From CAWCXF01 sp963799455 (lineage in GTDB: Bacteria > Pseudomonadota > Alphaproteobacteria > Rhodobacterales > Rhodobacteraceae): a DNA stretch of 64,000 nt. The notes under the pieces are model-generated. The model made no database searches, was not told the origin of the DNA, and was given only the letters and a program-made list of their open reading frames with translations. The first letter of the stretch is position 1. The number at the start of each line of letters is the position of its first letter. Of the stretch, positions 25,489 to 35,858 are shown piece after piece. The translations under genes were made by a program, and so were the position numbers. Location of the stretch: positions 1,364,001 through 1,428,000 of the forward strand of contig CAWCXF010000008.1 of assembly GCA_963799455.1 (NCBI GenBank). Reading direction: 5' to 3'.

Positions 25489-26295
25489 ATGGACCGCGAA
25501 CGCCTCAAGGGCAAGAACATCCTCATCACCGGCGCCGCGCAGGGCATGGGCGCGACCAACGCCGAGCACTTCGCCGAGCAGGGCGCCAACGTGTGCCTGG
25601 GCGACGTCAACCAGGACTTGGCCCAGGAGGTCGCCGACCGGATCAACGGCAGGGACGGCGGGCGCGCGATCGCGGTGCGATGCGACGTGACGAGCCGGCA
25701 AGACAACGCCGCCGCGGTCGAGGCCGTCGTCGAGGCCTGGGGCGAGATCAACGTGGGCGTGTTCAACGCCGGGCTGAACAAGCCGCGCTTCTTCATGGAC
25801 ATCGACGAGGACAACTGGGATCTCATCATGACCGTGAACACCAAGGCGATGTGGCTCGGCATGCAGGAGACCGCGCGCCGGATGATCGTCCAGGGCAAGC
25901 GCGACTACCCCTACAAGATCATCACCGTGGGCTCGATCGCCTCGCGCAAGCCGCTGGTCGACGTCACGGTCTACTGCACCTCGAAATACGGCGTCCTGGC
26001 GCTCACCCATTGCGGCGCGATCGCGCTCGCCGAGCACGGCATCACGGTGAACGGCTATGCGCCGGGCGTGGTCGTCACCCCGCTCTGGGAGCAGCTCGAC
26101 AAGGACCTGGTCGAGATCGGCTTCAAGCAGAAGGAGGGCCAGGCCTACGAGGACATCGTCCGCGACGCGCTGCAGATCAAGCGCGTCTCCTACCCCGACG
26201 ACGTCAAGGGGACGGCTGCCTTCCTGGCCTCGGAGGCCAGCGATTACATGACCGGCCAGATGATCCACATCGACGGCGGCTGGTGCATCCAGTGA
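25489..26295 (+). CDS. SDR-family NAD(P)-dependent oxidoreductase
   Basis: 268 residues, 13 bp after the regulator, with GGGAGG upstream of ATG. TGAAQGMG at 14-21 binds the nucleotide. NAG is at 93-95, catalytic Ser149, Tyr162 and Lys166 (YCTSK), and the C-terminal ASDYMTGQMIHIDGGW is typical of classical SDRs. Members here dehydrogenate sugars, polyols or hydroxy acids. First enzyme of the plus-strand catabolic operon, so likely an early oxidation step of the imported compound. Confidence 0.88.
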   Translation: MDRERLKGKNILITGAAQGMGATNAEHFAEQGANVCLGDVNQDLAQEVADRINGRDGGRAIAVRCDVTSRQDNAAAVEAVVEAWGEINVGVFNAGLNKPRFFMDIDEDNWDLIMTVNTKAMWLGMQETARRMIVQGKRDYPYKIITVGSIASRKPLVDVTVYCTSKYGVLALTHCGAIALAEHGITVNGYAPGVVVTPLWEQLDKDLVEIGFKQKEGQAYEDIVRDALQIKRVSYPDDVKGTAAFLASEASDYMTGQMIHIDGGWCIQ

Positions 26296-26353
26296 TCCGG
26301 CCCGCGGCCGCAATTCGAACGAGCCAGCAAGAGCGCCCCACCGGGAGGACCCC

Positions 26354-27649
26354 ATGAACGCACTCGACCCCCGCGTGCTCCAGCCCGGAGACGCCGACCC
26401 GCATTGGCGGTGGGACCGCCACCTGCCGGCCTGGGGCCACACCGCCACCGACTTCGAGCGTCGCGTCGACTTCGACCGCCTGCGCCGCTACCGGCTCAGC
26501 CGCGCCAAGGACGCGCTGCGCGCCTCGGAATGCGGCGCGCTGCTGCTCTTCGACGTCAACAACATCCGCTACATCACCGGCACCAAGATCGGCGAGTGGG
26601 AGCGCGACAAGATGTGCCGCTTCGCGCTGCTCGCCGCCGACGAGGAGCCGTTCGTCTGGGACTTCGGCTCCGCCGCTGTCCATCACAAGGTCTACTGCGA
26701 CTGGCTCGACCCCGAGCGCTGCCGCGCGGGCGTCGTCGGCATGCGCGGGACGATCCCACCCTCACTCGGGCTGATGAAGCGCTACGCGGAGGAGATCGCG
26801 GACCTCCTGCGCCAGGCGGGCGTCGCCGACATGCCGGTGGGCGTGGACTACGCCGAGACGGCCATGTTCCACGCGCTCCAGGACGCGGGGCTGCGGGTCG
26901 TGGACGGCCAGCAGGTCATGCTGTCCGCGCGCGAGATCAAGAACTGGGACGAGATCCAGCTCCTCAACCAGGCCGCCGCGATGGTGGACGGCGTCTACCA
27001 CATGATCAGCCAGGAGCTGCGCCCCGGCATCCGCGAGAGCGACATCGTCGCGATGAGCAACAAGATGCTCTACGAGATGGGATCGGACGACGTGGAGGCG
27101 ATCAACGCCATCTCAGGCGAGCGTTGCAACCCGCACCCGCACAACTTCACCGACCGCTACTTCCGCCCCGGCGACCAGGCGTTCTTCGACATCCTGCAGT
27201 CCTACCAGGGCTACCGGACCTGCTACTACCGCACCTTCAACGTCGGCCGCGCGACGCCCGTGCAGGTCGACGCCTACGTCAAGGCGCGCGAGTGGCTCGA
27301 CGCGGCGATCGAGGCGATCCGGCCCGGCGTGACGACGGACGCGGTGGCCAAGCTCTGGCCCGCGGCGGACGAGTTCGGCTTCCCCGACGAGCTCTCGGCC
27401 TTTGGGCTCCAGTTCGGCCACGGGCTGGGCCTGGCGCTGCACGAGCGGCCGATCATCAGCCGCGCGGTCTCCTTGGAGAACCCCATGGAGATCGAGACGG
27501 GCATGGTGTTCGCGCTGGAGACCTACTGCCCGGCCGCCGACGGCTACTCGGCCGCGCGGATCGAGGAGGAGGTCGTCGTCACCGACACGGGCTGCGAGGT
27601 CATCTCGCTCTTCCCGGCCGAAGAGCTGCCCATCGCGGCGCGGTACTGA
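26354..27649 (+). CDS. M24 (pita-bread) family protein with Cys at a metal-ligand position
   Basis: 431 residues. The N-terminal creatinase-like domain is DFERRVDFDRLRRYRLSRAKDAL, LLFDVNNIRYITGT. The C-terminal M24 domain runs from about 200. By alignment to aminopeptidase P, Asp279 (AFFDILQ), His356 (FGHGLGLALHE), Glu389 (FALET) and Glu404 (ARIEEE) keep four metal ligands. The fifth, normally Asp in the GDITRTF motif, is Cys290 (TCYYRTF). Family members include Xaa-Pro peptidases, creatinase and the DMSP lyase DddP, so the reaction cannot be assigned. Its place among dehydrogenase genes argues against a housekeeping peptidase. Confidence 0.8.
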   Translation: MNALDPRVLQPGDADPHWRWDRHLPAWGHTATDFERRVDFDRLRRYRLSRAKDALRASECGALLLFDVNNIRYITGTKIGEWERDKMCRFALLAADEEPFVWDFGSAAVHHKVYCDWLDPERCRAGVVGMRGTIPPSLGLMKRYAEEIADLLRQAGVADMPVGVDYAETAMFHALQDAGLRVVDGQQVMLSAREIKNWDEIQLLNQAAAMVDGVYHMISQELRPGIRESDIVAMSNKMLYEMGSDDVEAINAISGERCNPHPHNFTDRYFRPGDQAFFDILQSYQGYRTCYYRTFNVGRATPVQVDAYVKAREWLDAAIEAIRPGVTTDAVAKLWPAADEFGFPDELSAFGLQFGHGLGLALHERPIISRAVSLENPMEIETGMVFALETYCPAADGYSAARIEEEVVVTDTGCEVISLFPAEELPIAARY

Positions 27650-27650
27650 C

Positions 27651-28715
27651 ATGGGTACCCCCCAGACCGGGCCCCAGACCGGGCCCCAGACCGAGACACA
27701 GACCGAGACGCGGCCCAAGGGTGGCCCCGAGGGCGGCAACGCCGGCGACTACCTGCGGATGTACCGCCAGATGGTGCGCATCCGCGCCTTTGAGGATCAG
27801 GCCAACCAGCTCTACCTGTCGGCCAAGATGCCGGGGCTCACGCACATGTACTCGGGCCAGGAGGCCGTGGCCGTGGGCCTCTGCGAGGCGCTGCGCCCGA
27901 CCGACCACATCACCTCGACCCATCGCGGCCACGGCCACTGCGTCGCCAAGGGCGCGGAGTTCCGCCCGATGTTCTGCGAGCTCCTCGGCAAGGTGGAGGG
28001 CTACTGCCGCGGCAAGGGCGGCTCGATGCACATCGCCGACCAGGGGCATGGCAACCTCGGCGCCAACGCCATCGTCGGCGGCTCGATGGGCATCGCCACG
28101 GGGGCCGCGCTGAGCGCCAAGCGGCTCGGCACGGGCGCCGTCACCGTGTGCTTCTTCGGCGACGGCGCGACGGCGCAGGGGCTCTGGTACGAGGTGATGA
28201 ACATGGCCGCGCTCTGGCGGCTGCCCGTCATCTACGCCTGCGAGAACAACGGCTACAGCGAATACACGAAGACCGAGGAGATCGCGGCGGGCTCGATCAC
28301 CGCCCGCGCCGAGGCCTTCGGGATTGAGGCCTTCCGGGTGGACGGGCAGGACGTGCTCGCCGTCAACGAGCTGGCGCAGCGGCTCGTGGCGCGCTGCCGC
28401 AACGGCGAGGGGCCGTTCTTCGTCGAGCTCGAGACCTACCGCTACCACGGCCACCACGTCGGCGACATCGCGCGCGACTACTACCGCGCGAAGGACGAGG
28501 AGGCGGAGTGGAAGCGCATCCGCGACCCCATCGTCAACTTCGGCAAGTGGCTCGAGGCCGAGGGAGTCGCGTCCGCGGACGAGCTGGTGGGCGTCGGCGA
28601 GGAGGTCCGCGCCGAGGCCGAGGCCGCCGTCGCCTACGCGCTGAAGGCGCCCTATCCGGGGCCTGAGGAGGTCGACATGCACGTCTACGCGCAGGCTCGG
28701 GGGGAGGCGGCCTGA
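27651..28715 (+). CDS. Thiamine-pyrophosphate dehydrogenase E1 subunit alpha (acetoin/2-oxoacid type)
   Basis: 354 residues from ATG 27651. Residues 1-28 are a repetitive PQTGPQT-type tail absent from typical E1-alpha. Then YRQMVRIRAFEDQANQLY, HMYSGQEAVAVGLCEAL, STHRGHGHCVAKG and GKGGSMHIAD lead to the TPP motif GDGATAQG (170-177) ending ENN at 198-200. It resembles acetoin dehydrogenase AcoA and branched-chain/pyruvate E1-alpha. With the beta subunit it would decarboxylate a 2-oxoacid, or cleave acetoin, and pass the acyl group to the lipoyl protein encoded next. The stop overlaps the E1-beta start by one base. Confidence 0.9.
   Translation: MGTPQTGPQTGPQTETQTETRPKGGPEGGNAGDYLRMYRQMVRIRAFEDQANQLYLSAKMPGLTHMYSGQEAVAVGLCEALRPTDHITSTHRGHGHCVAKGAEFRPMFCELLGKVEGYCRGKGGSMHIADQGHGNLGANAIVGGSMGIATGAALSAKRLGTGAVTVCFFGDGATAQGLWYEVMNMAALWRLPVIYACENNGYSEYTKTEEIAAGSITARAEAFGIEAFRVDGQDVLAVNELAQRLVARCRNGEGPFFVELETYRYHGHHVGDIARDYYRAKDEEAEWKRIRDPIVNFGKWLEAEGVASADELVGVGEEVRAEAEAAVAYALKAPYPGPEEVDMHVYAQARGEAA
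27660..27707. repeat. 12-bp unit, four tandem copies, at E1-alpha 5' end
   Basis: CCCCAGACCGGG (27660-27671, 27672-27683), then CCCCAGACCGAG and ACACAGACCGAG. Encodes PQTGPQTGPQTETQTE. The period keeps frame, so length changes would only alter a flexible N-terminal tail. Confidence 0.85.
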
Positions 28716-29710
28716 TGCGCGAGATCACCCTGTCCCGCGCCGTCAACGAGGCCATCGCCGAGGAGATGCGGCGCGACGAGACCGTCTTCGTGATGGGCGA
28801 GGATGTGGCCGAGGCCGGCACCCCCTTCAAAGTGCTCTCGGGGCTCGTGGAGGAGTTCGGGCCCGAGCGCATCCTCGACACGCCCATCGCCGAGCCCGGC
28901 TTCGTCGGCATCGCCGTCGGCGCGGCGATGACCGGGATGCGGCCGGTCGTCGACCTGATGTTCGGCGACTTCCTGTTCCTCGTGATGGACCAGCTCTGCA
29001 ACCAGGCGGCCAAGGCGCACTACATGTCGGGCGGCAAGCTCAAGGTGCCGATGGTGCTGCGCACCAACCTCGGCGCCACGCGCCGCTCCGCCGCGCAGCA
29101 CTCGCAGTCGCTCCACGCGCTCGTGGCCCACATCCCCGGGCTCAAGGTCGCTCTGCCGTCCTCGGCCTACGAGGCAAAGGGCCTCCTCAAGACCGCCATC
29201 CGGGACGAGGGCCCAGTGGTGATCTTCGAGGACAAGCTGATGTACCAGGAGAAGGCCGAGGTCCCGGAGGAGGAGTACCTGATCCCCTTCGGCCGGGCGA
29301 ACGTCGTGCGCGAGGGCCGCGACATCACGCTGGTGGCCACCTCCTCCATGGTGCAGGTCGCGCTCAAGGCCGCGGAGGCGCTGGACGGCGAGGGCATCTC
29401 GGCGGAGGTGATCGACCCGCGCACCATCGTGCCGCTCGACGAGGAGACGATCCTCGCCTCGGTCCGAAAGACCTCCCGGGCCATCGTGATCGACGAGGGG
29501 CACCAGTCTTACGGCGTGACGGCCGAGATCGCGAGCCGGATCGCGGAGCGCGCGTTCTACCACCTCGACGCGCCCGTGCAGCGCATGGGGGCCATGGACG
29601 TGCCCGTCCCCTTCTCGCCCGCGCTGGAGGATCTGACGGTGCCCACGCCAGAGGGCGTGGCCGAGCGCGCGCGCCTCGCGGTGCGCGGAGAGCTCTTCCG
29701 TGCCGCATGA
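28715..29710 (+). CDS. Thiamine-pyrophosphate dehydrogenase E1 subunit beta
   Basis: 331 residues from ATG 28715. Transketolase pyrimidine-binding motifs are visible: SRAVNEAIAEEMRRDETVFVMGEDVAEAG, with Glu of the GED motif contacting TPP, DTPIAEPGFVGIAVGAAM, and EDKLMYQ. The C-terminal domain has EVIDPRTIVPLDEETI and DEGHQSYGVTAEIA. Forms the alpha2beta2 E1 with the previous product. It overlaps the lipoyl-protein start by 11 bases (29700-29710), so translation is tightly coupled. Confidence 0.92.
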   Translation: MREITLSRAVNEAIAEEMRRDETVFVMGEDVAEAGTPFKVLSGLVEEFGPERILDTPIAEPGFVGIAVGAAMTGMRPVVDLMFGDFLFLVMDQLCNQAAKAHYMSGGKLKVPMVLRTNLGATRRSAAQHSQSLHALVAHIPGLKVALPSSAYEAKGLLKTAIRDEGPVVIFEDKLMYQEKAEVPEEEYLIPFGRANVVREGRDITLVATSSMVQVALKAAEALDGEGISAEVIDPRTIVPLDEETILASVRKTSRAIVIDEGHQSYGVTAEIASRIAERAFYHLDAPVQRMGAMDVPVPFSPALEDLTVPTPEGVAERARLAVRGELFRAA

Positions 29711-30778
29711 CGTCATCATGCCCGCGCTCGGCATGGCGCAGGAGACCGGGCGCATCGTCGCCTGGCTGAAGAAGCCCGGCGACGCGGTGCGCGCGGGCGA
29801 GCCCCTGATGGAGGTCGAGACCGACAAGGCGACGGTCGAGATCGAGGCCCAGGCGGCGGGCTTCCTCGCCGACCTGCGGGCGGAGGCGGGCACGGACGTG
29901 CCCGTGGGCGAGGTGATCGCGGTGATCGCCCGCGAGAAGCCGGAGGCGAGCGCGGCCCGGACCGGCGAGGGGGGATCGGATGCCGCCGCGGGCGCTCCTC
30001 CCGGCGCGAGCGGCCGGGCGGCCGACGACGCCGCGGCGGCCGTAACCGACGGCGCCGATCCGGAGCCGCCCGGCCGACCCATCTCCAAGCGGCCCTCCCG
30101 CGACGCACCGGTCCTCCGTGCGGCCCCGTCGGCCGCGGAGGAGGGGCGCGTGCTCGCCTCGCCCCTCGCGCGGCGACTCGCGGCCGAGCGCGGGCTCGAC
30201 CTCGCGCGGCTCGCCGCCGGACGCTCGACACCCGTGCACGCAGCAGACCTCGACGCCCTGGCCGACGCGGCTGCCCAAGACGCAGCCACCGCGATCGCTG
30301 CCCCCGCCACCGCTTCGGCGCCCATGCACGTCGCCGCAGAGGCGCCCGCCGGGGAGCTCGACGCCCTGATCGCCTGGGCTGCCGCCGAAGGCAGCCCCCG
30401 ACGCCGTCCCGTGCGCTCGCGGCCTTCGCCGCCGCAGCGCTGCGCGAGGCGACAGGCCACGACGGCTCCCTCGTCCTGCGCGTCTCGCGCCCCGGCCGGC
30501 CCGCCTCGACGCTGGCCGATCCCGACCGCGGCCCGCTCTCGGCCGAGCCCGACGCGACGGACGTCGAGCCGCAGCTGATCTTGCGCGACCTCTCCGGCAC
30601 CCGTCTGACGGGCCAGTCGGCCGCAGGGACGGCACCCACCCTGACGGTAATGCGCCGCGGCGAGGTCTACGCGCTGCGCCTCGACCACGACGCGGGCCGC
30701 CTCGACCCCGACGCCGCCGCGGCCCTCCTGGCGGGCTTCGCCGCGCGCATCGACGACCCGCTGCGCCATCTGCTCTGA
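29700..30778 (+). CDS. Lipoyl carrier protein with E1/E3-binding domain and shrunken E2 remnant; apparent frameshift
   Basis: GTG 29700. Residues 1-78 are a lipoyl domain, with Lys43 (ETDKATVEIEA) the lipoylation site. Residues 80-150 are a Pro/Ala linker; 151-187 a peripheral-subunit-binding domain (VLASPLARRLAAERGLDLARL). Read straight, the frame turns Arg/Pro-rich after the C5 run 30395-30399 and stops at 30578. Shifting frame there gives AAFAAAALREATGHDG and LRLDHDAGRLDPDAAAALLAGF, stopping at 30778. That tail resembles a shortened E2 catalytic end in which DHRxxDG has lost its Asp and Gly. The true E2 catalytic protein is encoded separately at 32258. The shift may be real or an assembly error. 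Confidence 0.72.
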
Positions 30779-30792
30779 CCACGGAGGCCCCG

Positions 30793-32256
<1,464 letters not shown>

Positions 32257-32257
32257 G

Positions 32258-33163
32258 ATGGCCGACGTGGTCGCCAGCCCCTCGGTGCACGCCCTCGCCG
32301 GCCGTCACGACATCGACCTCCACGCGCTCGCCGCCGAGACCGGGCGCACCGTGATCGCGCGCGAGGACGTGCTGCGCGCGGCCGAGGGGAAGGACGCCCC
32401 GTCCGCCCGCCGGCCGGACGAGACCGGGCACGCCCGCTTCTGGGCGGTCGACCACGCGGCCTGGGGGCCGGTGACGGAGGAGCCGCTGAGCCCCTTCGCC
32501 CGCGTCGCCTCGGCCAACCTCTCAGCCGCGCAGGCGACGATCCCCGCCGTGACGCATCACGACCGCGCCGACATGCGCGCCGTCGAGGCCCTGCGCGCTC
32601 GGCTGAGACCGGAGGCGGCGGAGCGGGGCGTCAAGCTCACGGCGCTCGCGTTCCACGTCGCCGCGCTCGCCCGTGCCCTACGAGCCCTCCCGCGCTTCAA
32701 CGCCTCGCTCTCGGAGGACGGATCGAGGCTGATCCTGAAAGGCTACGTCCATGTCGGGATCGCCGTGGACGCGCCGCACGGCCTCATGGTGCCCGTGGTG
32801 CGCGACGCCGACCGCAAGGGGCTCTGGGCCATCGCGGCCGAGATCGCCGACCTGGCCGCGCGGGCGCAGCGGCGCCGGGTAGGGCCCGACGAGATGGGCG
32901 GGGCCTCGATGACCATCACCAACCTCGGCGCCATCGGCGGGACGAGCTTCACCCCCATCGTCAACCCGCCCGAGGTCGCCATCCTCGGGATCACCCGAAC
33001 CGAGACGGTGCCGGTCTGGGACGGCGAGGCCTTCGCCCCCATCCCGATGGCGCCGCTGGATCTCAGCTACGATCACCGCGCGATCGACGGCGTCGCCGCC
33101 GCGCGCTTCCTCGCGCTCCATGCCCGCCTGATCGCGGAGCCGCGGCGGATGCTGCTGTTGTGA
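32258..33163 (+). CDS. 2-oxoacid dehydrogenase E2 catalytic subunit lacking a lipoyl domain
   Basis: 301 residues from ATG 32258, one base after the ALDH stop. Residues about 6-40 are a peripheral-subunit-binding motif (VHALAGRHDIDLHALAAETGR). Residues 75-301 are the acyltransferase domain: LSPFARVASANLSAAQATIP, HVGIAVDAPHGLMVPVVRDAD, MTITNLGAIGGTSFTPIVNPP and the active-site SYDHRAIDG with His273 and Asp277. No lipoyl domain precedes it, so it must accept acyl groups from the separate lipoyl protein encoded at 29700. Normal E2 chains carry both. No E3 gene is in the window. Confidence 0.87.
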   Translation: MADVVASPSVHALAGRHDIDLHALAAETGRTVIAREDVLRAAEGKDAPSARRPDETGHARFWAVDHAAWGPVTEEPLSPFARVASANLSAAQATIPAVTHHDRADMRAVEALRARLRPEAAERGVKLTALAFHVAALARALRALPRFNASLSEDGSRLILKGYVHVGIAVDAPHGLMVPVVRDADRKGLWAIAAEIADLAARAQRRRVGPDEMGGASMTITNLGAIGGTSFTPIVNPPEVAILGITRTETVPVWDGEAFAPIPMAPLDLSYDHRAIDGVAAARFLALHARLIAEPRRMLLL

Positions 33164-33194
33164 TCGTTTCCGCCGCCCTTCGGCCCTTCGCGCC

Positions 33195-33950
33195 GTGGAT
33201 CTGAGCGGCCGCACTGCGCTCGTCACCGGCTGCCGGCGCGGCATCGGCCGGGCGATCGCGCGTAGGCTGGCCGAGGCTGGAGCGGATGTGGTGGGGGTCA
33301 GCGCTTCGCTGGAGCCCGACGGCGGGGCCGTGGGCGCCGAGATCCGCGGCCTCGGCCGGCGCTTCGCGGCCCATCGCTGCGACCTCGGCTGTCGCGCGGC
33401 GCTGCGCGCCCTGGTCGAGCGGCTCGACGCCGACGGCGAGGCCGTGGACGTGCTGGTCAACAACGCCGGGATGATCCGCCGCGCGCCGGCCGCTGAGCAC
33501 TCTGACGAGGACTGGGATGCCGTGATCGGCGTGAACCTCACCGCGCCGTTCCTGCTCACGCGCGAGCTCGGGCGACGGATGATCGAGCGCGGGCGCGGCG
33601 GGCGGGTCGTGTTCGTGGCGTCGGTCCTGAGCTTCCAGGGGGGGCTCAACGTGCCCGGATACGCCGCGAGCAAAGGCGGCGTGGCGCAGCTCGCCCGGGC
33701 CTTCGCCAACGAGTGGGCAGTCCACGGCATAGCCGTCAACGCCGTGGCGCCGGGCTACGTCGAGACCGACAACACCGCCGCGCTGCGCGACGATCCGGAG
33801 CGCACGCGCCAGCTCCTCGAGCGCGTGCCGGCCGGTCGCTGGGCCACGCCCGAGGAGGTCGCGGGCCCCGTGCTGTTCCTGTGCTCGGACGAGGCCGCCT
33901 TCGTCCACGGCGCGGTGCTGCCCGTCGACGGCGGTTGGTTGGGGCGCTGA
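33195..33950 (+). CDS. SDR-family oxidoreductase (KduD-like)
   Basis: 251 residues from GTG 33195, 31 bp after the E2 gene. TGCRRGIG at 11-18, NNAG at 89-92, Ser143, Tyr156 and Lys160 (YAASK) and VNAVAPGYVETDNTAALRDD resemble 2-dehydro-3-deoxy-D-gluconate 5-dehydrogenase (KduD) and related sugar-acid dehydrogenases. C-terminal AAFVHGAVLPVDGGW. Last gene of the catabolic operon; IS256 debris begins 46 bp downstream, so any further operon genes have been lost or displaced. Confidence 0.85.
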   Translation: MDLSGRTALVTGCRRGIGRAIARRLAEAGADVVGVSASLEPDGGAVGAEIRGLGRRFAAHRCDLGCRAALRALVERLDADGEAVDVLVNNAGMIRRAPAAEHSDEDWDAVIGVNLTAPFLLTRELGRRMIERGRGGRVVFVASVLSFQGGLNVPGYAASKGGVAQLARAFANEWAVHGIAVNAVAPGYVETDNTAALRDDPERTRQLLERVPAGRWATPEEVAGPVLFLCSDEAAFVHGAVLPVDGGWLGR

Positions 33951-34093
33951 AGGTGTCGCACCAAGTGTGCGGCAGCGGTACTCGGCGATCGCTGCGGTCC
34001 TGTCGCGAACGTGGTGGAGTTTCGGGGTTGGCGTAGTCTCCGGGCATTGACCCAACCCTGGACGGCGGTTGCCACCGCCGTGGAGACCACGCC

Positions 34094-34950
34094 ATGGATG
34101 AGACTACGACGACGAGCGCGAGCGCGCCATCGCTCGGGGACTGGAGCGACCCGATCGAGGATGGGGTCCGCGGCCGGGTCCGCGCCTTCATCGAGGCGAT
34201 CCTCGAGGAGGAGCTGGAGGCGGCGCTCGGACGGGCCCGCTACGAGCGGACCGACGAGGGACCGCGGGGGTGGCGCAACGGGCATCGCGAGCGGCAGGTG
34301 ATCGGCACGTTCGGGCCTGAGACGGTGCGCGTGCCCAGGGCGCGGCTCATGCGCGAGGAGGGCGGCACGGCGGAGTGGCGCTCGAAGGGGCTGCGTCGCT
34401 ATCAGCGCCTGACCAAGCGCGCGGAGGCGCTGATCGCCGGGGCCTACCTGGCCGGGACCAACACCCGGCGGGTGCGCCGCGCCTTGGCTGCCTTGTTCGA
34501 CGGGGCTGTCGGCAAGGACGTGGTCAGCCGAGCCTGGCGCAAGGTGAAGACCGACTGGGAGGCGTGGAACGCCCGCGATCTCGGCGCGCAGGACATCGCC
34601 CGGCTCATCCTCGACGGCACGGTGGTCAGGGTGAAGATCGACCGCAAGGCGACCGCCATCTCGCTGCTGGTCGCGGTCGGCGTGCGGCGCGACGGCCAGA
34701 AAGTGCTGCTCGCGCTGAAGAGCATGGGTGGCGAGAGCACGGTCGCCTGGACGGCCTTTCTCGAGGACATGACCCGGCGCGGCCTCGAAGGCGCCCGAGC
34801 TCCTCATCGTCGACGGCGTGCCCGGGCTCGAGGCGGCGCTGGCGGCGCTGTGGCCCGACGTCCCGGCCCAGCGGTGCACGGTTCACAAGCACCGCAACCT
34901 GCTCGCCCACGCCCCGAAGCGGCTCCACGACGAGCTGACCGAAGACTACC
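34094..34950 (+). pseudogene. IS256 transposase 1, N-terminal part
   Basis: From ATG 34094: RVRAFIEAILEEELEAALGRARYERTDEG, WRNGHRERQVIGTFGPETVRVPRARL and YLAGTNTRRVRRALAALFDGAVGKDVVSRAWRK, then the catalytic LILDGTVVRVKIDRKATAISLLVAVGV, typical mutator/IS256 motifs. A one-base slip near 34790 moves the frame; the continuation reads LLIVDGVPGLEAALAALWP and CTVHKHRNLLAHAPKRLHDELTEDY, cut at 34950 by the IS21 insertion. It resumes at 37948. Confidence 0.8.
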
Positions 34951-35031
34951 TGTAGGGCGTCAACCTTCTTGGCCGGGACCGACAACCAAGTTGGCCGGTT
35001 TGCTGGCTGCTGCGGTTGGAGGTCGTGCGGT

Positions 35032-35858
35032 TCAGGCGGCTCCTTTGTGGTTGTCGTCGAGGCTGTCGGTGGAGGCTGTCGCTGGGACCGCGACCTCGCC
35101 ATCCTTTCGGCTGGCGGCCGCTCTGCGGCGGTAGCTGTCGACGTTCATCTCCAGGATGGTCGCGTGGTGGACGAGCCTGTCGATGGCGGCGACGGTGACG
35201 GCGGGGTCGGGGGAGACGCGGTCCCGGGCGCGTGAGCGCTGGTTGGCGGCGATGGCCAGGCTGCGGGTCTCGTAGCGCCGCGCGATCAGCTCGAAGAGCA
35301 CGCGAGGTCTCGGCCTGGTCCTTCTGAGCGTAGGCGATGTCGTCGAGGACGATGAGGTCGAAGCGGTCGAGCTTTGCGAGGGCGCCCTCGAGGGCGAGGT
35401 CGCGCCGCGCGGCCTGGAGCCTTTGGACGAGGTCTGTGGTGCGGGTGTAGAGCACGCGGTGGCCGGCCTCGATCAGGGCGTGTCCGATGGCACAGAGCAA
35501 ATGGGTTTTGCCGGCGCCCGAGTTGCCGATGGCGATGAGGTTGGCGCCCGCCTCGAGCCAGTCGCCCGCGGCGAGCGCCTCGATCCGCTTCCGGGGCACC
35601 TTCGGCAGGGCCTTGAAGTCGAAGGTGGCGAGCGTCTTGCCGCCCGGCAGATGGGAGGCGTTGAGATGGCGCTGGATGCGGCGGGTCTCGCGTTCGGCCA
35701 ACTCGCACTCGGCGAGGGCCGCGAGGAAGCGCGCGGCGGGCCAGCCTTCCTTGTCGGCCTGCGGGGCCGAAGCCCTGCCAGCGCCGGGTGAAGCTGGGCA
35801 GGCGCAGCGCTGTGAGCATGCTCGGCAGCGTGTGGACGTCGATCTCCCGGGCGGTCAT
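35032..35858 (-). pseudogene. istB: IS21 ATPase IstB, two frameshifts
   Basis: Starts ATG 35858 (TAREIDVHTLPSMLTALRLPSFTRRW), overlapping the istA stop. Near 35775 the frame changes to QADKEGWPAARFLAALAECELAERETRR. Then come the AAA+ Walker A GNSGAGKTHLLCAIGHAL, DLVQRLQAARRDLALE and Walker B FDLIVLDDIAYA. Near 35300 a second change is needed for LFELIARRYETRSLAIAANQ and IDRLVHHATILEMN. IstB normally assembles on DNA and activates IstA. As sequenced it is broken. Confidence 0.8.

Noticed and set aside
26354..27649. Assigning the M24 protein as the DMSP lyase DddP
   Set aside because: The N-terminal NNIRY motif recalls DddP, but DddP keeps the Asp that is Cys290 here and the rest differs. Family-level call only.
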